This document shows positions 1-10,220 of a stretch of DNA of 64,000 nucleotides, piece after piece (the stretch's first letter is position 1; the number at the start of each line of letters is the position of its first letter). The position numbers and the translations under genes were made by a program. Under the pieces are notes generated by a model. That model did no database searches. It saw only the letters and a list, made by a program, of their open reading frames with translations, and was not told the DNA's origin. The DNA lies in contig CM030706.1 in assembly GCA_017979445.1 (NCBI GenBank), forward strand, positions 18,586,967 through 18,650,966, in the 5' to 3' direction. The DNA is from Akebia trifoliata (lineage: Eukaryota > Streptophyta > Magnoliopsida > Ranunculales > Lardizabalaceae).

Positions 1-930
1 CTAGCAACCATCATGCCCTTGCATATGACCATTTTTTTTAGTGGCTCGACGTGCCCCGTTCCTCCAGGCATAAATTCATCTTCAGTGAAGATAATGGGAT
101 TGGGGGCCATTATCTGGCTAATCGTTTGTTCTAGTTCCGCGGGTGAGGTAGTTGCAGGTACATGCGATTTTTCCAAAACTCTCAGTAATGCCTCTTGGTA
201 TTCTTCTGACTTTTGCATCAACCCAGGATACTGATTTGAGCCGGCTGTTTGTTCAATCTGTCCACTATATTATGCTCACTCTTGAGAATGAGTTTAATAA
301 AGTCTGCAGCTTCCTTATCCGTCACTTTCGCCTTCTCTTCTTTCTGTTCACTCTCGCTCATTTGTCTTTCCTTTTACTTTTCTTTTCTTTATCCGTCATG
401 CCTTGTTGTTTTTTCAGTCTCTTCCCTGATGCTTACCCCCTTTTTTATATTTTTTTGTATCGCCCTGCCCTTGTCATATGCCCAATGTCGGCCACCATTG
501 CTTTCTTCATGGTTTCAACCCCGGAGTTCGTGGTGATGGTTGTCTCGTAACTCCAAGGGAACTGCTTGGATAGAGTTATAGGGGAATGGTTTGGGTGAGT
601 ATAGTCATGGGAGGCAGCTCGGGTTTTACATTGAGAATGAGGGGTGGTGGTGATGATTTGGATGAAATGGTAGCAGGAGCAGTCGATGGAGTGTATGGGA
701 TGATGAGTGGTGGACGTGAAGATGCGGTGTATGGTATGTGAAGAGGTGGTCGAGTCATATATTGAGAGAACCTTGTGAGGCATATGGTATAATAAGAGGC
801 GGTCGAGTAGCAGTATTGGGAATTTGATGAGTGGGATGGATGGTGAGGTCAGACATCTGAGAGGTGGTAGTGAATTTGGGTGAAGCTTGTTGTATGACGA
901 TTGATTGTGCTGATTGTTGGTGCTTCTGAT
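1..930 (-). pseudogene. Gag-protease linker and upstream part of protease (element A)
   Basis: On the minus strand this continues gag toward the protease. Around 445-758 it reads a proline- and threonine-rich linker (RPPLIIPYTPST) followed by a segment like KQFPWSYETT and GHMTRAGR, a pattern typical of the gag-protease junction of plant Ty3/gypsy polyproteins. At 1-240 it reads PNPIIFTE, GHVEPL and KGMMVAR, matching the same stretch in element C (42980-43166), where the protease DNG triad follows at once. The active site of A therefore lies just beyond base 1. Frames shift more than once, so no intact polyprotein is readable. I infer a decayed gene. Confidence 0.7.
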
Positions 931-937
931 CCCTGAG

Positions 938-2698
938 TTAAGTAGACCCTGATTTTGGACCGATAGGCGCTATTAAATCTGAGGGATTGAAGTCGAGTTC
1001 TCCACAGACAACATTTACCCTGTGCCCACTCCCCTCTCCATTGTGAGTAGGTAGGGGATTTTGGTTGATGTTCTGTTGTTGGGGTGGGTTGGCAGGCCCA
1101 TCTAGGATGAGAGCCTTTTTATCGATCAGGTTCTGTACTTGATGCTTGAGCTGCCAGCATTGATCTGTGGAGTGCCCTGGTGCACCCATGTGGAATTCAC
1201 AGAGCAGGTTAGGGTTGTACCCTGGCCCTTTTCACAGCCTCAGGATTTGGTGGACGTTTTACCAGATATTCTCCTCTGAGTAAGAGTGGCAGTAATTCTG
1301 ATAGTGTCATGGGCATCTGGTAAATACTCTGTTTACCCTGTTAGGTCGTGCCTGCTGGTTTTGCCCATACTGTGGTGCTGGTTGTGCTTGCAGAGGAACT
1401 GTCTGAAAGGGGTTCTGCGGTGCTGGAGCCCAAGCAGCTCGAGGTACTGGCGCCCAAGGGACTTGTGGTGCCTGCGGCCTCTGAACTGGTGCCTGAATGA
1501 AAAGAGGTTGGCTGGGTTGTACATTGTTGACTTGAGTTTTCCTCTTTCTTTTTGAAAAAGGCACGAACTTCTTTTGTGCCGATGTCCCTGCCGCTGCACT
1601 TAGGGCTGTGAAGTCAAATATTAAACCAGTCCGGATCCCGTCCTCGACCCGGTCTGCCACTTGAACTAAATTTGAGAAGTGCCTGTGGTGTGTCCAACTA
1701 GATGAGTATAGAAGGCATGCCCTAGTGTTGAGATGAACGTGGTGTTCATCTCTTGTTCAGTCATTGCAGGCCTCACTTGTGAAGCAGACTCCCGCCATCT
1801 CTGGGCGTACTCTTTTACTGTTTCCCTTTGCTTTCTAGTCATCTTGGCCATATCATTTCGATCCAGACCTACATCTGTGTTGAACCGATAATTATGCCAG
1901 AACATTTCAGCCAAGTCTTGCAACTTTTGATAAGCGTATGGTCCAATCCGGAAAACCATTTGAGTGCAGGCCCTGTCAAGCTTCTTTGAAACAACTGCAC
2001 CAGTAGCCTGTCATCTTCGCCGTATTGGCACATGGATCCGCAGTATAGTTTTAGATGTGACAGAGGACACCCCCACCCCATTGTACTTCTCAAATTCCGG
2101 ACATTTGAATTTGGCCGGCAACTGTGCATTAGGATAAAAGCAAAGGTCCCTGAATCTTGTCCCTCCTAAAGTATTTGTACCCTTCATTTGTCTCATTTCT
2201 TCTTGGAGAGACTCTATCTGCTGGGCCATTTGTTATCAGTGGCATTTTTGGCCTCAGGCACCCTGAAGTCACACTCATCATCTGGGATTACCACCGGGGG
2301 TGGTGATTCTGTGGGATGTAAAGTGGAGGGCCCTGATACATTGGCACCGTAGGAGGTGGGTGGTCTGTTGATCTGGTTGTGTCTGTTCAAGGGTTCCGGA
2401 TTTGATCCAGATGCTTGGTGCTGAGCGGCTTGCGCTTGTAGGAAGTTAGTATTACTAAAAACAGCCATCAACATTTGTTCTTGTCTTTTCGTTGTTTCTA
2501 TTAGCTTCGCTATCATTGCATTAGCTTCGGCAAGTTCACTTGTCGCAGGTTGTGGATCTCTGAGTTGCTCATAGTTGATGTAGATCGAAGGAAATACGGA
2601 GGCTTCTCAGGTGTTTGTACTTCTTTCGTTTGGCCACCTTTGGGTACAGAAGATAAGGCCATTACTATCTTGTTTACAAAAAGAAAAATGCCTGACAT
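938..2698 (-). pseudogene. gag: Gag polyprotein remnant (element A)
   Basis: Gag forms the retroelement particle and binds its RNA. The minus strand carries, in order, an N-terminal segment (2513-2698), a coiled, Q-rich part (MAQQIESLQEEM at 2229), the capsid-like core (FEKYNGVG, ALKWFSGLDHT; 1869-2129) and the downstream core (LAEMFWHNYRFNTD, VKEYAQRWRE; 1666-1959). A proline/glutamine-rich tail (1307-1660) and a C-E-F-H ... H ... C zinc-knuckle-like stretch (HSTDQCWQLKHQVQNLID, 1115-1200) follow. These belong to the Retrotrans_gag family. The reading frame changes at least four times, so the gene is dead. The paralogue in element C (43670-47231) is collinear, which supports one ancestral reading frame. 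Confidence 0.85.
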
Positions 2699-2754
2699 TA
2701 TTTAGGTCGGGTAAAGTTATTTATTTAAAGCAAACGAGTTTTAAAAAGGGTTCT

Positions 2755-4255
2755 TTGCTCGGAGCCGACATTAACGCGAAGTTGGTATCAACACGGGACT
2801 GGCAAAATATTTTGAAAAAGAATTACATCAGCCAGAGCTGGCATCGACACGGAGCCGGTAAATTTTAAATGATTTCATCAGTCGGAGCTGGCATCGACAC
2901 GGAGTCGTAAAAGATTTTGAAAAAGAATTACATCATCAGCCGAACTGGCATCGACACGGAGTCGTAAGATGTGATACATCAGCACGGGGCTCATCGACAC
3001 AGAGTCATTAAAATAAAACGATTTCATCAACACGGAGCTGGCATCGACACGGAGTCGATAAAATTTAAAGTGATTACATCAGCACGGAGCTGGCATCGAC
3101 ACGGAGTCGGTAAAATTAAAAAACGATTTCATCAACACGGAGTTGGCATCGACACGGAGTCGGTAAAAAGGATTTGAAAAAGAATTACATCAGCCGGAGC
3201 TAGCATCAACACGGAGTCGGTAAAAGAGGATTTTGAAAAAGAATTACATCAGCCAGAGCTGGCATCGACACGGAGTCGATAAGATAAAAGTGATTACATC
3301 AGCACGGGGCTGGTATCGACACGGAGTCGGTACAAATTAAAAAACGATTTCATCAACACGGAGTCGGTAAAAAGGATTTTGAAAAAGAATTACATCAGTC
3401 GGAGCTGGCATCGACACGGAGTCGGTAAAATTTAAACGTGATTACATCAGCACGGAGCCGGCATCGACACAGAGTCGGTACAAATTAAAAAAATGATTTC
3501 ATCAACACGGAGTTGGCATCGACACGGAGTCGGTAAAAAGGATTTTGAAAAAGAATTACATCAGTCGGAGCTGGCATCGACACGGAGTCGGTAAAATTTA
3601 AACGTGATTACATCAGCACGGAGCCGGCATCGACACGGAGTCGGTACAAATTAAAAAAACGATTTCATCAACACGGAGTTGGCATCGACACGGAGTCGGA
3701 AAAAGGATTTTGAAAAGAATTACATCAGTCGGAGCTGCATCACACGGAGTCGGTAAAATTTAAAAGTGATTACATCAGCACGAAGCTGGCATCGACACGG
3801 AGTCGGTACAAATTAAAAAATGATTTCATCAACACGGAGTTGGCATCGACACGGAGTCGGTAAAAAGGATTTTGAAAAAGAATTACATCAGTCGGAGCTG
3901 GCATCGACACGGAGTCGGTAAAATTTAAACGTGATTACATCAGCACGGAGCTGGCATCGACACGGAGTCGGTACAAATTAAAAAACGATTTCATCACACA
4001 TTGGCATCGACACGGAGTCGGTAAAAAGGATTTTGAAAAAGAATTACATCAGTCGGAGCTGGCATCGAAACGGAGTCGGTAAAAGAGGATTTTGAAAAAG
4101 AATTACATCAGTCGGAGCTGGCATCGACACGGAGTCGGTAAAATTAAAAGTGATTACATCAGCACGGAGCTGGCATCGACACGGAGTCGGTAAAAGAGAT
4201 TTGAAAAAGAAGTTTCATCAGCACGGGACTGGTATTGACATGGGTCGGTAAAACA
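2755..4255. repeat. Tandem array with three-part higher-order unit (element A)
   Basis: About 1.5 kb of direct repeats of 53-58 bp built around CATCGACACGGAGTCGGTAAA. From about 3168 three monomer types alternate: one with AAGGATTTTGAAAAAGAATTACATCAG (about 58 bp), one with TTTAAACGTGATTACATCAG (about 53 bp) and one with CAAATTAAAAAACGATTTCATCAAC (about 55 bp). Together they give a higher-order period of about 160-167 bp repeated roughly five times. The array lies between ORF1 and gag of element A. Element C has a related, more disordered array at 47290-48290. Open frames across it are by-products of repetition. Confidence 0.9.
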
Positions 4256-4406
4256 TTTTGAAAAAGAAGATTACATTTTGAATTTTGTACACCAACCCAT
4301 TAAACAATTCATTTATGCCATGATTATCCACAAATAAACTGAGAGAAATTTCATTGAACTATTGAAAATTTGTTTGACAAATAGGATTTTCATTGAATAA
4401 CAACTT

Positions 4407-5606
4407 TCAATAACTTTGACTTACTTTTTTTACATGGACGCTTGGATTTGTTTTGATCGTCATCAGGATTGCTGGGACAGTTAGGCTTGCTTCTCTTGTT
4501 CTAACAACTAGACTCCTTGAACTCTGCTGGTCCATCTGGATACCTAAGGTGCGCTTGTTCCACGCCTTCTCAATGAGATGCACTAACTTTTCAGTCAATG
4601 GTTCGGGAGAAAAGAATTGTTTGTGTTGAGGTAGCGAAAACTCTATAGGTACTCCGTACTGTTCTGGGATCAAAGCAGGTTGGTAAAAAGATGTCTCCTC
4701 TAGTCCGATCAAACGGACATAATAGGATCCTTTGGTACCTAAAACAGGGTAGTCCGTCATCCACCAAGGGCATCTCAAACCAATATGACGTGCAAGACGA
4801 GAATCCAACCATTTGCCCCAAGCCTTGACTGAGTTGTGACGCACTAACATGTTTCTCCTGGAAAAGTGCTCTGGCCTATACTCGAGGGTTGAAGGAATGT
4901 CCACAATTTTGAGACGGTCGCAGAGCCACATATAAAGTAGGTGAGGGCTTCCTTTGAAATCCCTTCCCTCACCATTTTTTATGGCATCCAAACCTGAGAA
5001 AGTTTCAGCTAGAATAAGAGGTACGGGAATGGCTTTTCTAGAGAGTTGGGAAGCTATGTCTATGAAAGACTCAGGAACAGTTTGGCCTTCACTTTTGGAG
5101 GTCAGCATGTATTGGGCTAGGATCCCTAAACATAATCGATAGTCTCTAGTGGCTCTCCAAGCTTCTGGTTTTACATTGATGGGATGACTACGAGAGTGGT
5201 ATGGACTCAATAAGGGTACTAAATCCAATCTCCCGTTACGGACTAAGGCCTTGGCTTCTTCCTTTGAAATGTTTAGGCCTGTGGCGAGGTCACCAGAATA
5301 TCCTGTCTTCAATGAAGGCCTGACTAGAGGACCTGAAGTAGATATCCTCATGATGCCACAATAGTCTTCATGGGTAGGACACAAGTGCATATGCCCAATG
5401 TGGAAGATGTGAAGATAAGGGTTCCAACGCTTAGCCATAGCGCGCAAAAGATTCCAATCTATCTCAAATTCGTGAAAGTATAGGGCGCATCTCAACATGA
5501 ATTTTGCAAAGTTGAATTTCTCTACGGTGTGCATCCCCGTAATGGTTGTTTTGACCAATTGGTCGATTGGGTTATTGCCTGTAGCCAGCATCCTGAGTTG
5601 ACACAA
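4407..5606 (-). CDS. Ogre-type ORF1 protein, 399 aa, intact
   Basis: An uninterrupted 399-residue reading frame upstream of gag in element A. Its position and content fit the extra ORF1 described for Ogre-type retrotransposons, whose function is not known. Motifs seen include AMAKRWNPYLHIF followed by LCPTHEDYCGIM (residues ~55-85). A mid-protein segment has KAIPVPLILAETFSGLD and LLYMWLCDRLK (~190-235), then a W-rich stretch with CPWWMTDYPVLG (~290). These resemble the plant DUF7745 / mobile-domain-like proteins found in retroelements; that family call is from memory. There is no signal peptide or membrane span. I kept the first Met, but the true start could lie downstream. It is the only intact retroelement ORF in the window. 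In element D the same region is deleted (37270-37640). Confidence 0.7.
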   Translation of the reverse strand: MCQLRMLATGNNPIDQLVKTTITGMHTVEKFNFAKFMLRCALYFHEFEIDWNLLRAMAKRWNPYLHIFHIGHMHLCPTHEDYCGIMRISTSGPLVRPSLKTGYSGDLATGLNISKEEAKALVRNGRLDLVPLLSPYHSRSHPINVKPEAWRATRDYRLCLGILAQYMLTSKSEGQTVPESFIDIASQLSRKAIPVPLILAETFSGLDAIKNGEGRDFKGSPHLLYMWLCDRLKIVDIPSTLEYRPEHFSRRNMLVRHNSVKAWGKWLDSRLARHIGLRCPWWMTDYPVLGTKGSYYVRLIGLEETSFYQPALIPEQYGVPIEFSLPQHKQFFSPEPLTEKLVHLIEKAWNKRTLGIQMDQQSSRSLVVRTREASLTVPAILMTIKTNPSVHVKKVSQSY

Positions 5607-6700
5607 GAGAATAGTTCAGTACATTTCCAAGGTCTATGTAAAATTACTTTTCTTTTGAAACACTTTCTTGAAAACACTTTTCTTTTTTGAAATTTTGATT
5701 TTCATTTTGATTTAAATGGCCCGGCCTATCCTGATCATTGGATCGAGATGGACTGGGTCATTATTGAATTTTTGCAAGAAATGGATTCTTTATTGGGTCG
5801 GTGTACCCATTTTAACAAAATTTTGACCCTTGAGGACAATCATACACTTTGATCTCATTATTCACATCATTCACATACATCAATCATCAGGTTTCATTCA
5901 ACAACCCGGGAACACCCGCGATAAGTTCGAGTCGTGACTTACAGGGAAGGTTTCTAGACTCTAAGCTTACTACTGCAATGCATTTTTATCTGGCCACTCT
6001 TGCCCAAGCACACCTATATACCTCTCAAGCGTACTCAATCAGACGGTACGTGGTGACTTGGTTTGATATACCGTATAGGTGATAATCTAAAACTTCAATT
6101 CACTTCTCTGAAGCCAAAAACAGCCAGTTTGATCTCAGTTGAGAGGTGGCGCACGATGCTGAGCAAAGGCCCACTTAAGTACCTCTCATCTAGAATAGAC
6201 GTAGTCTATCCCCCTCGTACAGTAGGGTACAGCGGGGCAGGATCTTGCTTAGGCACTGGTTTTGACCAAGAAGTGCAATTGATATACTTGGATTATCTTT
6301 TATATGCCTACAGGTACGAGTCAGGAGTTGTAGCTTTCATAAATGGTTTTCGCATCCCGCGAGGGGACCGACCACGTACTAGTACTACGTTGGCAATCGG
6401 GACATGTGACCGTGCGGCTTACAATAGGACAAAGGCTCAGGTCGCTCCAACGTGGGTGTATCAATATATCTTTCAAAATCACCTGATCAAACGGTATTGA
6501 TGCCCAGTTTTATATACCTTACGGTACGTGATTGGAGTTGTGGTTTTCATGAATGACGTCGCATCTCCGAGGAGACCGGGCCACGCACTAGTGCCACGTT
6601 GGCTATTAGGGACATGCAAGCGTGCAATACAGTAAAGTAAACGTGCTAGTGGTGTGTGCAAATAGGATAGGGTGTGCCCGGGGCATTTTCCAGATGGGTG
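5607..6700 (-). other. 5' leader of element A with ~100-bp internal duplication
   Basis: Non-coding leader between primer site and ORF1. Two related ~100-bp copies lie at 6311-6410 and 6523-6622. Each contains GGTACG, a TTTCAT-AATG core, GACCG--CCACG, a CTAGT(A/G)C(T/C)ACGTTGGC core and GGGACATG. The same leader occurs in element D (37890-38640) and element B (21000-21570), and more weakly in C (48300-48530). Short open frames here on both strands differ between copies and are not genes. Conservation between elements with different LTRs suggests a shared cis function (packaging, translation control) or recent exchange; that part is inference. Confidence 0.75.
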
Positions 6701-7711
6701 GGCCCGTTGGCCAGATCATAACTTTTAGATAATTTGTCCATAAGGGTTGCACATTCATAGTTAAGCATCAACCAATCGATTTTTTTTTTTTTTATTATCA
6801 TTTTTTTTCAATTTTACGAATGAACTAATCATAAAAGGACTTCTTCTTTTTTTTATTATAGTCCAACCGATGATCACTTTGAATTTTCATTTTGATCAAT
6901 CAAAAAGTGGCGAGCGGTACGCCCTGAGTTTGAAAAAGATGATCCGTTTGATCTTTTGAAGCTTTAAAACTTAAAATAAAAATAAGTTCCAAAAGAAAAG
7001 TTTCCAAGACTGATGTAAGGAACAAGTTGAGCAAAAAAAAATATTATATTTTTAAAATTAAATTAATTTTTTTTTAATAAATTTTTTTTTGTGCTCTCAT
7101 TTTGAGGCACATTGCCTCTGGTTTTTAGCTTGGGCCAAATTTTTTTCCTCTTTTATGCTCTTTTTTCCCTACTCATTTTGTATCGCGACGAGACGTCAAA
7201 TGGAAATGATAGCGTAAACGATAGTAAATGAGCTCAAAAATCGATTCTGACTTGTCAAAATGTTGCTAACGATGTCACATTTGGTAGAAAATTTTGTTCT
7301 ACCCCAAATCGATATGCACTAATAGCTAATTGGAGATCGGACGATAAAGTTATGATCATTTTAAGTTCGACTGTCCATTCGGCCAAAAAAGAAGAAAAAC
7401 GATTTTTTTTTATTTTTTTTATTTTTTTATTTTTTTATACCCATTTTGAGGCACATTGCCTCTGGTTTTTGGCTTGGGCCAAAAAATAAATTTTTTTTTT
7501 CATTTGTTTGATGATATGCATGCTTAAAAGGACATAATCGGAGAAATAAAGTAAAAATCGGATTTTTTTATTTTTTTTTTTCAAGTGAGTAAATAAATAA
7601 AGGAAACCTACCTAAAAAATAAATACAACAAACACAACAAGTATTGTTAGCTTGCAAAAATAAAAAAAAAAATTTCCCAAATAATCGAGTTAACACGAGG
7701 GTAGAGCCTTT
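6701..7711. other. AT-rich leader segment with repeated hairpin motif
   Basis: No gene seen. Long T and A runs surround two copies (7104-7118 and 7448-7462) of a perfect hairpin, GAGGCA-CAT-TGCCTC, each followed by TGGTTTTT-GCTTGGGCC. Element C has one copy at 49758-49772. The segment lies between the primer site and the duplicated part of the leader. Confidence 0.7.
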
Positions 7712-7734
7712 ACTCCCCAGTGGAGTAACCAAGC
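7712..7734 (-). promoter_or_regulatory. Primer-binding site, element A (tRNA-Arg-like)
   Basis: Directly inside the 5' LTR the minus strand reads GGTTACTCCACTGGGGAGTA, after GCTT. The core ACTC-ACTGGGGA matches the complement of the 3' end of a plant tRNA-Arg (CCCCAGT-GAGT), the primer known for Ogre elements. Elements B and D carry variants at 21764-21785 and 40020-40038. Confidence 0.65.
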
Positions 7735-9793
7735 TGTAGACACGTGATTTCGCCATTACGATGAACACATCTACAATGGTTTGGAGTCGCCACCATTCAT
7801 TTTTGTAAGTGGGTGTGAATGGTCACCCGATGTGCATTTTTTTTAGAAAATGTGACATTTTTGGTATTTAGTGACTCTCGATGGATAAAGATGAATCAAC
7901 CCTTGAGATTCGGGTAAGCGGTTCGGTTGGAGAAAAGGGAAGGTGTTAGGCACCCTTTTTCTCCCCACTAGATAGTGGTAACCTCAACTCAACTCGGTCA
8001 TTTTTGATTAAAAAAATACGAAAAACGATGTGCCACGTGTTGTGCATTTGTACCTTAGATAGGGGTTCATTTTCAGCTTGATCATAGGGTCATTCCATTG
8101 ATGGAAATGACCCTTATAGACCTTTAGCCTTGGGGTCCATTCATCCTAAAAAATAAAATGAAGGGGAGAGGGTGATAGAAGAGGGAGGAGGAGAGGGTGT
8201 AGAAGAGAGAGGGAGGGGATTGCCTTGAACCCACCTTGTATCTTCTTTCTTCTTTTCTTCTTTTCTTCTTTTCTTCTTTTTCTTTGAGTCTTCTTGAGTC
8301 CTTAGTATAATATGAGAGTATGAGAATGGGAAGAGGTGATTAAAGAGAGTAGGGATTTCTTTTATTTTTTTTTTTAGTGAGACTTGTGGAGGATTTGTGA
8401 GAGAGAGTTGGTAAACTTGGTGAGAATTGGTGATGGTTGTTAGTAGAGAGAGTGTTGGGGAGAAATTTTGTAATGAAAGTTGGGGGCCATTTTTGGGAAG
8501 AGGAGGAGGGTATTTATAGATGTTGAGGAGTTATTTTAGGGATATAATGGGGTGAAGTGAAGAAAAATGGTAGAATGGTTATGAGTTAAAGAGAGAAGTG
8601 GGTATAATTTAGAGGAGATTGGAGGGTATTTAGGGAAGGGGGGTTAAATGGGTGAGTTTTGACCCAAATGGTTTGGATCCTACCAACCCATTTGGGTGGA
8701 GTGTTTGGTGAGGTGAGTTTAAGATGGTGGTTGTGATTAAATGATATTTGATTTAAGAGAATGGAGGATTTAAAGAGGTGGTTGATGATATTTTGGGAGG
8801 GTGAAGGAGATGATGCCATGTGTTAAAGTGGGTGGAAATGAAGGATTGGGATAGGTTGATGGGAGAGGTTGAGTGTTTGACTTGAGAGGATGGTGTAGGT
8901 TTATGTTGTAGATGTAGTTTTTGTAGGGAATGATGAGGGTAGATTAGGGGAGGTATAGGTTAGGGGTGTGGGTAGATGTGTTTGATTTGAGAGAAAAGGT
9001 GATGGGTTGATGTGTGGGTAGATGGGATTTAAAGCAAATTAATGGGGTAGGTAGTTGGATGAGGGAGGTGAGATGGGGTGATGACATGTGTCATCTTTTG
9101 ATGATAAAAGAGTGATTGGTTGATGTGGGTTGTGGTTTATGGGTTAGGGTTGTGGGTTGGATAATGAATTGGATATGGTTAATGATTTGTGGGCTTTGTA
9201 GTCTTGGGCTTGGGTTTTAGAAATGGTTTTGGATTTTAGGGATTGGTTGAGGATTGTTTTGAAATGGATCTTGAGGGTATAGGTTGGTTTTAGATTTTAG
9301 GTGATGTGGGATTGATTTTAGGCTAGGGGTAAGATGAGAAATCGATTTAGGAAAGTGTTGAGGGCTTGTGGGCCTTAGGTGGGCCTATGATTTTTACGAA
9401 TACGGAGGCAGAGCGGTGGTAGTAGAGGAGAGGTAGGTATCCCGAGTCTCACATTTTTAATTTTTTAATTTTTTTAGATTTTTGCAATCATTAGTTTGAT
9501 CAAAAATGCCACGTGTTGGCGAATCGGGCTTTTTAGGCCAGTTGGTGAAATTTATCAAAAATTTGGCGTTTTTAATTTTTGGAAGCGGAGCGGTGAATAA
9601 TGGGAAAGCGTAAGGTTGGCCGAGTCCTTTTGGTAGGCCTCCTAAACCATTGAGAGGTCTTAGGGGCTTCGGGTTGGTAAAAATGTCACTTTTCAATGAC
9701 TTGGGCCCTTAAGGCCCGTTGGCCCATTTATTTGGAAAATCGATATTTTTGGGCCCTTTCGAGAAGTGGCCCATTCAAATTGAGGTGTCTACA
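7735..9793 (-). repeat. 5' LTR of element A (2059 bp)
   Basis: It begins with TG at 7735 and ends with CA at 9793 on the plus strand (TGTAGACACG ... GTGTCTACA). It is homologous over most of its length to 21872-24137 (3' LTR of C) and to 50153-50788. A minus-strand TATA box (TATAAATA, 8511-8518) follows a G/A-rich stretch in minus orientation. A block with GTTGGAGAAAAGGGAAGGTGTTAGGCACC near 7930-7960 is shared with the other Ogre-like LTRs here. No coding capacity is evident. Confidence 0.85.
8511..8518 (-). promoter_or_regulatory. Probable TATA box in LTR A
   Basis: The minus strand reads CTATAAATACC. The same box occurs in the paired family member at 22763-22770, so it is conserved within the LTR family. 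The predicted start lies about 30 bases to its left. Confidence 0.5.
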
Positions 9794-9819
9794 ATCGGAT
9801 CGGGGGTCTAATCAGGTAC

Positions 9820-9882
9820 CTATTCTTCCTCTACGACGTTCTGACCTCTCTCTCGGCCTTTGCCTCTACCTTGTCCGCTCAT
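9820..9882 (-). pseudogene. gag: Gag N-terminus of element T (20 codons)
   Basis: The minus strand from 9882 reads MSGQGRGKGRERGQNVVEEE then stop. A glycine/arginine-rich start is common in chromovirus gag proteins. The frame stops at TAG and the region is cut by element A at 9793, so this is a remnant. Very short; the call rests mainly on position just after the primer site and leader. Confidence 0.4.
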
Positions 9883-10201
9883 CTCGTTTCTGTTCATCAG
9901 TGACAAGGCACTTATCAGAATAAGGCCAAAACCGCTCTTACATAACTATGAATTACTACCATAGCTTGGAACTTAGTAATGGAATCCATTTCCACTACAA
10001 ATAGAACAAACCTAAAATCTTATCCTAGGCTTCCTAGGCTCTATAAACTTCTAAATACAGAAGAACTCGTAATTCCAATGTGGAACTACTAATGAGTTCG
10101 AATATCGGATTCCTATGATACTCTATAATTATTGTTTTAATATTTGTGGTATTAGCCAATTCTCCAAAACACAACAGATCTGTATCCCATACGGATCTAA
10201 T
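9883..10201 (-). other. Leader of element T
   Basis: Untranslated sequence between the primer site and the putative gag start. No conserved frame or repeat seen. Confidence 0.55.
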
Positions 10202-10218
10202 GCTATGCTCTGATACCA
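10202..10218 (-). promoter_or_regulatory. Primer-binding site of element T (tRNA-iMet)
   Basis: The minus strand reads TGGTATCAGAGCATAGC, two bases inside the LTR end. TGGTATCAGAGC is the standard plant retroelement primer site complementary to initiator methionine tRNA. It fixes the orientation of T as minus. Confidence 0.9.
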
Positions 10219-10220
10219 TT

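Larger units (their letters stand above)
1..9793 (-). mobile_element. Element A: Tat/Ogre-like Ty3/gypsy retrotransposon, 5' part
   Basis: This is the 5' two-thirds of an LTR retrotransposon on the minus strand; its RT, integrase and 3' LTR lie beyond the left window edge. From right to left it has a 5' LTR (7735-9793), a primer site, a ~2.1-kb leader, an intact ORF1 (4407-5606), tandem repeats (2755-4255), a broken gag and the start of the protease region. ORF1 ahead of gag, a tRNA-Arg-like primer site and an LTR ending on the plus strand in GTGTCTACA are known traits of the Ogre/Tat lineage. The right end interrupts the gag leader of the Tekay-like element T, so A is younger than T. Five bases after the LTR (ATCGG, 9794-9798) would be one TSD copy; its partner is off-window. 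Confidence 0.85.

Noticed and set aside
2971..3177. Plus-strand open frame in the tandem array of element A (and similar ones at 47814-48376)
   Set aside because: Product of repeats; opposite strand to the element genes; composition and frame vary along the array.
6063..6500. 145-codon open frame on the plus strand
   Set aside because: Lies in the leader of A, opposite strand to the element, not open in the matching parts of D and B, no known family.
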